Source: Utricularia gibba (lineage: Eukaryota; Streptophyta; Magnoliopsida; Lamiales; Lentibulariaceae). From it: a stretch of DNA of 33,669 nucleotides. The stretch spans positions 1-33,669 of the forward strand of contig NEEC01000123.1 in the NCBI GenBank assembly GCA_002189035.1, written 5' to 3'. Under the pieces are notes generated by a model that was given only the letters and a program-made list of their open reading frames with translations, was not told the DNA's origin and did not search any database. Positions 12,355 through 22,312 of this stretch are shown piece by piece (positions within the stretch are counted from its first letter, which is position 1; each line of letters opens with the position of its first letter). Both the position numbers and the translations under genes were made by a program.

Positions 12355-14462
12355 ATGCAGATCCTAACTCTTCATAGCACACCATTGGGAAGCCCGATTC
12401 GAGCTCCAAGTAGTATAATTTGGAGTTTCGTTTGTCCGATAACTGTGGACATATTAAAAACAAACCACAACGAAAAGTGTCTTACGTGTCCTTCCTTGGT
12501 GGCTGCGTTTAATATGTGCTTCTCGTTCTCGAAATTGATGCAAGGGATACACGGCAAAAGAATCAAATAGCCACTAGAGACATGGTGTATGGGAATGGTG
12601 CATCAAGAATCAGAAGTATCATGCAACTAATTGAATCAATCAACAGCCAAAACATATGGTGTCAAACTTCATCGGATATGCGATCAAGATGGAAAAAAGT
12701 CACATGTTACATCATGAATTTCGTGGCATCACTTATCCCAACACTATTATACACCAGGTACGCAAAAATGTTTACTTTTAACGAATCCAGTGCACGTGTG
12801 ATTTTTAGGCTGCACCCCGAATGGTGATGCGCAATGAAATGACTAGGTCGCACATCCTGGTCCACGAAGCACCTCTTCCAAAACATGCAGATCCTAACTC
12901 TTCATAGCACACCATTGGGAAGCCCGATTCGAGCTCCAAGTAGTATAATTTGGAGTTTCGTTTGTCCGATAACTGTGGACATATTAAAAACAAACCACAA
13001 CGAAAAGTGTCTTACGTGTCCTTCCTTGGTGGCTGCGTTTAATATTGTGCTTCTCGTTCTCGAAATTGATGCAAACAAGATACACGGAAAAAATCAAATA
13101 GCCACTAGAGACATGGTGTATGGGAATGGTGCATCAAGAATCAGAAGTATCATGGCAACTAATTGAATCAATCAACAGCCAAAACATATGGTGTCAAACT
13201 TCATCGGATATGCGATCAAGATGGAAAAAAGTCACATGTTACATCATGAATTTCGTGGCATCACTTATCCCAACACTATTATACTCCAGGTACGCAAAAA
13301 TGTTTACTTTTAACGAATCCAGTGCACGTGTGATTTTTAGGCTGCACCCCGAATGGTGATGCGCAATGAAATGACTAGGTCGCACATCCTGGTCCACGAA
13401 GCACCTCTTCCAAAACATGCAGATCCTAACTCTTCATAGCACACCATTGGGAAGCCCGATTCGAGCTCCAAGTAGTATAATTTGGAGTTTCGTTTGTCCG
13501 ATAACTGTGGACATATTAAAAACAAACCACAACGAAAAGTGTCTTACGTGTCCTTCCTTGGTGGCTGCGTTTAATATTGTGCTTCTCGTTCTCGAAATTG
13601 ATGCAAGCAAGATACACGGAAAAGAATCAAATAGCCACTAGAGACATGGTGTATGGGAATGGTGCATCAAGAATCAGAAGTATCATGGCAACTAATTGAA
13701 TCAATCAACAGCCAAAACATATGGTGTCAAACTTCATCGGATATGCGATCAAGATGGAAAAAAGTCACATGTTACATCATGAATTTCGTGGCATCACTTA
13801 TCCCAACACTATTATACTCCAGGTACGCAAAAATGTTTACTTTTAACGAATCCAGTGCACGTGTGATTTTTAGGCTGCACCCCGAATGGTGATGCGCAAT
13901 GAAATGACTAGGTCGCACATCCTGGTCCACGAAGCACCTCTTCCAAAACATGCAGATCCTAACTCTTCATAGCACACCATTGGGAAGCCCGATTCGAGCT
14001 CCAAGTAGTATAATTTGGAGTTTCGTTTGTCCGATAACTGTGGACATATTAAAAACAAACCACAACGAAAAGTGTCTTACGTGTCCTTCCTTGGTGGCTG
14101 CGTTTAATATGTGCTTCTCGTTCTCGAAATTGATGCAAGCAAGATACACGGAAAAAGAATCAAATAGCCACTAGAGACATGGTGTATGGGAATGGTGCAT
14201 CAAGAATCAGAAGTATCATGCAACTAATTGAATCAATCAACAGCCAAAACATATGGTGTCAAACTTCATCGGATATGCGATCAAGATGGAAAAAAGTCAC
14301 ATGTTACATCATGAATTTCGTGGCATCACTTATCCCAACACTATACTCAGGTACGTAAATATTTTTTTTAACGAATCCAGTGCACGTGTGATTTTTAGAA
14401 TGGTGATGCGCAATGAAATGACTAGTCGCACATCCTGGTCCACGAAGCACCTCTTCCAAAAC
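12355..14462. repeat. Tetramer copy 3 (M24-M27)
   Basis: M24: AATATGTG, GCAAGGG, ATGCAAC, TACACCAGG. M25: GCAAACAAG with CGGAAAAAATC. M26: GCAAGCAAG. M27: AATATGTG, GCAAGCAAG, ATGCAAC, ending in ACTATACTCAGG (14346) and a T-rich AAATATTTTTTTTAACG tract. After it, 12 bases (GGCTGCACCCCG) are missing between TTTTTA and GAATGGTG at about 14398, which with other small losses makes M27 only 513 bp. The marker in M27 is 2120 bp after that in M23. Confidence 0.72.
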
Positions 14463-16535
14463 ATGCAGATCCTAACTCTTCATAGCACACCATTGGGAAG
14501 CCATTCGAGCTCCAAGTAGTATAATTTGGAGTTTCGTTTGTCCGATAACTGTGGACATATTAAAAACAAACCACAACGAAAAGTGTCTTACGTGTCCTTC
14601 CTTGGTGGCTGCGTTTAATATGTGCTTCTCGTTCTCGAAATTGATGCAAATGATACACGGCAAAAGAATCAAATAGCCACTAGAGACATGGTGTAAGGGA
14701 ATGGTGCATCAAGAATCAGAAGTATCATAGCAACTAATTGCATCAATCAACAGCCAAAACATATGGTCAAACTTCATCGGATATGCGATCAAGATGGAAA
14801 AAAGTCACATGTTACATCATGAATTTCGTGGCATCACTTATCCCAACACTATTATACACCAGACGCAGTTTACAACGAATCCAGTGCACGTGTCTGCAAA
14901 ATGCGCAATGAAATGACTAGACATCCTAAGCTCTTCCATGCAGATCCTAACTCTTCATAGCACACCATTGGGAAGCCCGATTCGAGCTCCAAGTAGTATA
15001 ATTTGGAGTTTCGTTTGTCCGATAACTGTGGACATATTAAAAACAAACCACAACGAAAAGTGTCTTACGTGTCCTTCCTTGGTGGCTGCGTTTAATATTG
15101 TGCTTCTCGTTCTCGAAATTGATGCAAGCAAGATACACGGAAAAAGAATCAAATAGCCACTAGAGACATGGTGTATGGGAATGGTGCATCAAGAATCAGA
15201 AGTATCATGGCAACTAATTGAATCAATCAACAGCCAAAACATATGGTGTCAAACTTCATCGGATATGCGATCAAGATGGAAAAAAGTCACATGTTACATC
15301 ATGAATTTCGTGGCATCACTTATCCCAACACTATTATACTCCAGGTACGCAAAAATGTTTACTTTTAACGAATCCAGTGCACGTGTGATTTTTAGGCTGC
15401 ACCCCGAATGGTGATGCGCAATGAAATGACTAGGTCGCACATCCTGGTCCACGAAGCACCTCTTCCAAAACATGCAGATCCTAACTCTTCATAGCACACC
15501 ATTGGGAAGCCCGATTCGAGCTCCAAGTAGTATAATTTGGAGTTTCGTTTGTCCGATAACTGTGGACATATTAAAAACAAACCACAACGAAAAGTGTCTT
15601 ACGTGTCCTTCCTTGGTGGCTGCGTTTAATATTGTGCTTCTCGTTCTCGAAATTGATGCAAACAAGATACACGGAAAAGAATCAAATAGCCACTAGAGAC
15701 ATGGTGTATGGGAATGGTGCATCAAGAATCAGAAGTATCATGGCAACTAATTGAATCAATCAACAGCCAAAACATATGGTGTCAAACTTCATCGGATATG
15801 CGATCAAGATGGAAAAAAGTCACATGTTACATCATGAATTTCGTGGCATCACTTATCCCAACACTATTATACTCCAGGTACGCAAAAATGTTTACTTTTA
15901 ACGAATCCAGTGCACGTGTGATTTTTAGGCTGCACCCCGAATGGTGATGCGCAATGAAATGACTAGGTCGCACATCCTGGTCCACGAAGCACCTCTTCCA
16001 AAACATGCAGATCCTAACTCTTCATAGCACACCATTGGGAAGCCCGATTCGAGCTCCAAGTAGTATAATTTGGAGTTTCGTTTGTCCGATAACTGTGGAC
16101 ATATTAAAAACAAACCACAACGAAAAGTGTCTTACGTGTCCTTCCTTGGTGGCTGCGTTTAATATTGTGCTTCTCGTTCTCGAAATTGATGCAAAAGATA
16201 CACGGCAAAAGAATCAAATAGCCACTAGAGACATGGTGTATGGGAATGGTGCATCAAGAATCAGAAGTATCATAGCAACTAATTGAATCAATCAACAGCC
16301 AAAACATATGGTGTCAAACTTCATCGGATATGCGATCAAGATGGAAAAAAGTCACATGTTACATCATGAATTTCGTGGCATCACTTATCCCAACACTATT
16401 TATACTCAGGTACGCAAAATGTTTACTTTTAACGAATCCAGTGCACGTGTGATTTTTAGGCTGCACCCCGAATGGTGATGCGCAATGAAATGACTATGTC
16501 GCACATCCTGGTCCACGAAGCACCTCTTCCAAAAC
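14463..16535. repeat. Tetramer copy 4 (M28-M31), first unit shortened
   Basis: M28 is 475 bp and B-leaning: AATATGTG, GCAAATGAT, GTAAGGG, ATAGC, TTGCATC, TACACCAG; its right end is eroded (separate entry). M29: GCAAGCAAG with CGGAAAAAG. M30: GCAAACAAG with CGGAAAAG. M31: GCAAAAG, ATAGC, TTGAATC, ending in ATTTATACTCAGG (16405). M31 matches M23 at every marker before the tract, as expected if they occupy the same tetramer position. M30 looks identical to M10, about 10.5 kb away. Confidence 0.72.
14861..14937. repeat. Eroded segment within M28 (many small losses)
   Basis: Against other units, the stretch from TACACCAG to the next anchor has lost roughly 60 bases as many separate short gaps rather than one deletion. 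Recognisable islands in correct order are ACGCA, GTTTAC, AACGAATCC, GTGCACGTGT, CTGCA, ATGCGCAATG, AAATGACTAG, ACATCCT, AAGC and CTCTTCCATG. Such a lace-like pattern is unusual for real deletion and resembles a poor local consensus, but it could be true decay. Confidence 0.85.
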
Positions 16536-18661
16536 ATGCAGATCCTAACTCTTCATAGCACACCATTGGGAAGCCCGATTCGAGCTCCAAGTAGTATAAT
16601 TTGGAGTTTCGTTTGTCCGATAACTGTGGACATATTAAAAACAAACCACAACGAAAAGTGTCTTACGTGTCCTTCCTTGGTGGCTGCGTTTAATATTGTG
16701 CTTCTCGTTCTCGAAATTGATGCAAAAGATACACGGCAAAAGAATCAAATAGCCACTAGAGACATGGTGTAAGGGAATGGTGCATCAAGAATCAGAAGTA
16801 TCATAGCAACTAATTGATCAATCAACAGCCAAAACATATGGTGTCAAACTTCATCGGATATGCGATCAAGATGGAAAAAAGTCACATGTTACATCATGAA
16901 TTTCGTGGCATCACTTATCCCAACACTATTATACACCAGGTACGCAAAAATGTTTACTTTTAACGAATCCAGTGCACGTGTGATTTTTAGGCTGCACCCC
17001 GAATGGTGATGCGCAATGAAATGACTAGGTCGCACATCCTGGTCCACGAAGCACCTCTTCCAAAACATGCAGATCCTAACTCTTCATAGCACACCATTGG
17101 GAAGCCCGATTCGAGCTCCAAGTAGTATAATTTGGAGTTTCGTTTGTCCGATAACTGTGGACATATTAAAAACAAACCACAACGAAAAGTGTCTTACGTG
17201 TCCTTCCTTGGTGGCTGCGTTTAATATTGTGCTTCTCGTTCTCGAAATTGATGCAAACAAGATACACGGCAAAAGAATCAAATAGCCACTAGAGACATGG
17301 TGTATGGGAATGGTGCATCAAGAATCAGAAGTATCATGGCAACTAATTGAATCAATCAACAGCCAAAACATATGGTGTCAAACTTCATCGGATATGCGAT
17401 CAAGATGGAAAAAAGTCACATGTTACATCATGAATTTCGTGGCATCACTTATCCCAACACTATTATACTCCAGGTACGCAAAAATGTTTACTTTTAACGA
17501 ATCCAGTGCACGTGTGATTTTTAGGCTGCACCCCGAATGGTGATGCGCAATGAAATGACTAGGTCGCACATCCTGGTCCACGAAGCACCTCTTCCAAAAC
17601 ATGCAGATCCTAACTCTTCATAGCACACCATTGGGAAGCCCGATTCGAGCTCCAAGTAGTATAATTTGGAGTTTCGTTTGTCCGATAACTGTGGACATAT
17701 TAAAAACAAACCACAACGAAAAGTGTCTTACGTGTCCTTCCTTGGTGGCTGCGTTTAATATTGTGCTTCTCGTTCTCGAAATTGATGCAAACAAGATACA
17801 CGGCAAAAGAATCAAATAGCCACTAGAGACATGGTGTAAGGGAATGGTGCATCAAGAATCAGAAGTATCATAGCAACTAATTGAATCAATCAACAGCCAA
17901 AACATATGGTGTCAAACTTCATCGGATATGCGATCAAGATGGAAAAAAGTCACATGTTACATCATGAATTTCGTGGCATCACTTATCCCAACACTATATA
18001 CTCCAGGTACGCAAAATGTTTACTTTTAACGAATCCAGTGCACGTGTGATTTTTAGGCTGCACCCCGAATGGTGATGCGCAATGAAATGACTAGTCGCAC
18101 ATCCTGGTCCACGAAGCACCTCTTCCAAAACATGCAGATCCTAACTCTTCATAGCACACCATTGGGAAGCCCGATTCGAGCTCCAAGTAGTATAATTTGG
18201 AGTTTCGTTTGTCCGATAACTGTGGACATATTAAAAACAAACCACAACGAAAAGTGTCTTACGTGTCCTTCCTTGGTGGCTGCGTTTAATATTGTGCTTC
18301 TCGTTCTCGAAATTGATGCAACAAGATACACGGAAAAGAATCAAATAGCCACTAGAGACATGGTGTATGGGAATGGTGCATCAAGAATCAGAAGTATCAT
18401 GGCAACTAATTGAATCAATCAACAGCCAAAACATATGGTGTCAAACTTCATCGGATATGCGATCAAGATGGAAAAAAGTCACATGTTACATCATGAATTT
18501 CGTGGCATCACTTATCCCAACACTATTATACTCAGGTACGCAAAAATGTTTACTTTTAACGAATCCAGTGCACGTGTGATTTTTAGGCTGCACCCGAATG
18601 GTGATGCGCAATGAAATGACTATGTCGCACATCCTGGTCCACGAAGCACCTCTTCCAAAAC
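16536..18661. repeat. Tetramer copy 5 (M32-M35)
   Basis: M32: CTATGTCGC just before its anchor, GCAAAAG, GTAAGGG, ATAGC, TTGATC, TACACCAGG. M33: GCAAACAAG, GTATGGG, ATGGC, TTGAATC; it matches M6 at every marker and in length (534 bp). M34: GCAAACAAG, GTAAGGG, ATAGC, with a changed ACTATATACTCC tract and CTAGTCGC. M35: GCAACAAG, ATGGC, ending in TACTCAGG (18531), CACCCG and CTATGTCGC; it matches M13 at every marker. Marker spacing to copy 4 is 2126 bp. Confidence 0.7.
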
Positions 18662-20788
18662 ATGCAGATCCTAACTCTTCATAGCACACCATTGGGAAGC
18701 CCTATTCGAGCTCCAAGTAGTATAATTTGGAGTTACGTTTGTCCGATAACTGTGGACATATTAAAAACAAACCACAACGAAAAGTGTCTTACGTGTCCTT
18801 CCTTGGTGGCTGCGTTTAATATGTGCTTCTCGTTCTCGAAATTGATGCAAATGGGATACACGGCAAAAGAATCAAATAGCCACTAGAGACATGGTGTAAG
18901 GGAATGGTGCATCAAGAATCAGAAGTATCATAGCAACTAATTGATCAATCAACAGCCAAAACATATGGTGTCAAACTTCATCGGATATGCGATCAAGATG
19001 GAAAAAAGTCACATGTTACATCATGAATTTCGTGGCATCACTTATCCCAACACTATTATACTCCAGGTACGCAAAAATGTTTACTTTTAACGAATCCAGT
19101 GCACGTGTGATTTTTAGGCTGCACCCCGAATGGTGATGCGCAATGAAATGACTAGGTCGCACATCCTGGTCCACGAAGCACCTCTTCCAAAACATGCAGA
19201 TCCTAACTCTTCATAGCACACCATTGGGAAGCCCGATTCGAGCTCCAAGTAGTATAATTTGGAGTTTCGTTTGTCCGATAACTGTGGACATATTAAAAAC
19301 AAACCACAACGAAAAGTGTCTTACGTGTCCTTCCTTGGTGGCTGCGTTTAATATTGTGCTTCTCGTTCTCGAAATTGATGCAAACAAGATACACGGCAAA
19401 AGAATCAAATAGCCACTAGAGACATGGTGTAAGGGAATGGTGCATCAAGAATCAGAAGTATCATGGCAACTAATTGAATCAATCAACAGCCAAACATATG
19501 GTGTCAAACTTCATCGGATATGCGATCAAGATGGAAAAAAGTCACATGTTACATCATGAATTTCGTGGCATCACTTATCCCAACACTATTATACTCCAGG
19601 TACGCAAATGTTTATTTTTAACGAATCCAGTGCACGTGTGATTTTTAGGCTGCACCCCGAATGGTGATGCGCAATGAAATGACTATGTCGCACATCCTGG
19701 TCCACGAAGCACCTCTTCCAAAACATGCAGATCCTAACTCTTCATAGCACACCATTGGGAAGCCCGATTCGAGCTCCAAGTAGTATAATTTGGAGTTTCG
19801 TTTGTCCATAACTGTGGACATATTAAAAACAAACCACAACGAAAAGTGTCTTACGTGTCCTTCCTTGGTGGCTGCGTTTAATATTGTGCTTCTCGTTCTC
19901 GAAATTGATGCAAACAAGATACACGGCAAAAGAATCAAATAGCCACTAGAGACATGGTGTATGGGAATGGTGCATCAAGAATCAGAAGTATCATAGCAAC
20001 TAATTGCATCAATCAACAGCCAAAACATATGGTGTCAAACTTCATCGGATATGCGATCAAGATGGAAAAAAGTCACATGTTACATCATGAATTTCGTGGC
20101 ATCACTTATCCCAACACTATTATACTCCAGGTACGCAAAATGTTTACTTTTAACGAATCCAGTGCACGTGTGATTTTTAGGCTGCACCCCGAATGGTGAT
20201 GCGCAATGAAATGACTATGTCGCACATCCTGGTCCACGAAGCACCTCTTCCAAAACATGCAGATCCTAACTCTTCATAGCACACCATTGGGAAGCCCTAT
20301 TCGTGCTCCAAGTAGTATAATTTGGAGTTTCGTTTGTCCGATAACTGTGGACATATTAAAAACAAACCACAACGAAAAGTGTCTTACGTGTCCTTCCTTG
20401 GTGGCTGCGTTTAATATTGTGCTTCTCGTTCTCGAAATTGATGCAAACAAGATACACGGCAAAAGAATCAAATAGCCACTAGAGACATGGTGTATGGGAA
20501 TGGTGCATCAAGAATCAGAAGTATCATGGCAACTAATTGAATCAATCAACAGCCAAAACATATGGTGTCAAACTTCATCGGATATGCGATCAAGATGGAA
20601 AAAAGTCACATGTTACATCATGAATTTCGTGGCATCACTTATCCCAACATATATACTCCAGGTACGCAAAAATGTTTACTTTTAACGAATCCAGTGCACG
20701 TGTGATTTTTAGGCTGCACCCCGAATGGTGATGCGCAATGAAATGACTATGTCGCACATCCTGGTCCACGAAGCACCTCTTCCAAAAC
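18662..20788. repeat. Monomers M36-M39, A/B transition end of the core
   Basis: The tetramer register holds less well here. M36 is a clear mosaic: CTATTCGAGC, GTTACG (B) but GATAACTGTGG (A), then AATATGTG, GCAAATGGG, GTAAGGG, ATAGC, TTGATC. M37 is A on the left but has GTAAGGG. M38 has CATAACTGTGG, then ATAGC and TTGCATC. M39 has the B start CTATTCGTGC followed immediately by A markers TTTCG and GATAACTGTGG, and a unique AACATATATACTCC tract. All four are preceded or followed by CTATGTCGC, the right-domain form, except the M36-M37 junction (CTAGGTCGC). Confidence 0.85.
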
Positions 20789-21264
20789 ATGCAGATCCTA
20801 TACTCTATCAAGTAGCACACCATTGTGGGTGGCTGCGTTTAATATGTGCTTCTCGTTCTCGAAATTGATGCAAAAGATACACGGAAAAGAATCAATAGCC
20901 ACTAGAGACATGGTGTAAGGGAATGGTGCATCAAGAATCAGAAGTATCATGGCAGTTGAATCAATCAACACCATCAAAATGTGTACATATTATCATCAAT
21001 GCCACAACGAAGAAATGGTCTTACGAAAGTCCATGTTGGTGGCTGCGTTTGGCATCACTGCTTATCCCAACAAATTGATGCAAAAGATACACGGCAAAAG
21101 AATCAAATAGCCACTAGAGACATGGTGTAAGGGCCATGGTACGCAACTCAAGAATCACTTTTAACGAATCACAGTGCACGCGTGATCAACATAGGCTGCA
21201 CCCCGAATGGTGATGCGCAATGAAATGACTATGTCGCACATCCCACGAAGCACCTCTTCCAAAC
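20789..21264. repeat. M40: scrambled satellite unit, 476 bp
   Basis: The first ~30 bases are normal but altered (CCTATACTCTATCAAG). About 110 bases are then missing between CCATTG and GGTGGCTGCG near 20826. A normal stretch follows to ATCATGGCA (about 20954). From there the sequence jumps to the middle of the unit in degraded form (GTACATATTATCATC, CCACAACGAAG, GTCTTACG), reaches GGTGGCTGCG a second time at about 21042, inserts GGCATCACTGCTTATCCC from the unit's 3' part, and returns to AAATTGATGC. A second GCCACTAGAGACATGG follows. Then TACGCAA, CTCAAGAATCA and CTTTTAACG, normally far apart, are interleaved. All parts derive from the satellite. Confidence 0.88.
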
Positions 21265-21781
21265 ATGCAGATCCTAACTCTTCATAGCACACCATTGGGA
21301 GCCTTTCGTGCTCCAAGTAGTATAATTGGAGTTACGTTTGTCCATAACTGTGGACATATTAAAAACAAACCACAACGAAAAGTGTCTTACGTGTCCTTCC
21401 TTGGTGGCTGCGTTTAATAATGTGCTTCTCGTTCTCGAAATTGATGCAAACATACACGGCAAAAGAATCAAATAGCCACTAGAGACATGGTGTAAGGGAA
21501 TGGTGCATCAAGAATCAGAAGTATCATAGCAACTAATTGCATCAATCAACAGCCAAAACATATGGTGTCAAACTTCATCGGATATGCGATCAAGATGGAA
21601 AAAAGTCACATGTTACATCATGAATTTCGTGGCATCACTTATCCCAACACTATTATACTCAGGTATGCAAAAATTTTATTTTTAACAAATCCGGTGCACG
21701 TGTGATTTTTAGGCTGCACCCCGAATGGTGATGCGCAATGAAATGACTATGTCGCACATCCTGGTCCACGCACGTGTGAAC
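21265..21781. repeat. M41: B-type monomer with small losses
   Basis: 517 bp. Preceded by ACATCCCACG (loss of TGGTC region bases). Losses include GGGAGCCTTTCGTGC and ATAATTGG. B markers: GTTACG, CATAACTGTGG, AATAATGTG, GTAAGGG, ATAGC, TTGCATC. Its 3' tract is the divergent TACTCAGGTATGC form with AACAAATCCGG, the same form as at the extreme left edge of the window. Confidence 0.9.
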
Positions 21782-21940
21782 ATGCAGAATGGTGAACTCT
21801 TCAATGAGCAATGACTAGGTCGCACATCCTGAGCTCCACGAGCACCATCTTCCAGTTACGTTTGTCTCTAACTGTCACCACATTGGGAAGCCCGATTCGA
21901 GCTCCAAGTAGTATAATTTGGAGTTTTACGTGTCCGATAA
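21771..21940. repeat. Scrambled segment at the start of M42
   Basis: After the normal GGTCCACG, the sequence reads CACGTGTGAACATGCAG, mixing the GTGCACGTGTG and anchor motifs. A second, degraded copy of the pre-anchor segment follows (GCAATGACTAGGTCGCAC, CCACGAGCACC, CTTCCA at 21808-21856). Next come GTTACGTTTGTCTCTAACTG, a normal CCATTGGGAAGC to TTTGGAG stretch (about 21881-21923), and a jump to TTACGTGTCC and GATAAATATGTG that removes about 100 bases. All pieces are satellite-derived. Confidence 0.86.
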
Positions 21941-22312
21941 ATATGTGCTTCTCGTTCTCGAAATTGATGCAAATGGGATACACGGCAAAAGAATCAAATA
22001 GCCACTAGAGACATGGTGTATGGGAATGGTGCATCAAGAATCAGAAGTATCATGGCAACTAATTGCATCAATCAACAGCCAAAACATATGGTGTCAAACT
22101 TCATCGGATATGCGATCAAGATGGAAAAAAGTCACATGTTACATCATGAATTTCGTGGCATCACTTATCCCAACACTATTATACTCCAGGTACGCAAAAT
22201 GTTTACTTTTAACGAATCCAGTGCACGTGTGATTTTTAGGCTGCACCCCGAATGGTGATGCGCAATGAAATGACTATGTCGCACATCCTGGTCGAAGCAC
22301 CTCTTCCAAAAC
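21941..22312. repeat. M42 remainder, regular satellite sequence
   Basis: Regular unit from TGTGCTTCTCG onward: GCAAATGGG, GTATGGG, ATGGC with TTGCATC, TACTCCAGG, CTATGTCGC, and a loss of CCAC in GGTCGAAGC before the next anchor. GTATGGG with TTGCATC is a combination otherwise rare in the core. Confidence 0.9.

Noticed and set aside
14463-22312. Insertion of a transposon as the cause of the irregular units
   Set aside because: The irregular zones are shorter than normal, not longer, and every recognisable piece comes from the satellite itself. No terminal repeats, target duplications or foreign coding sequence.
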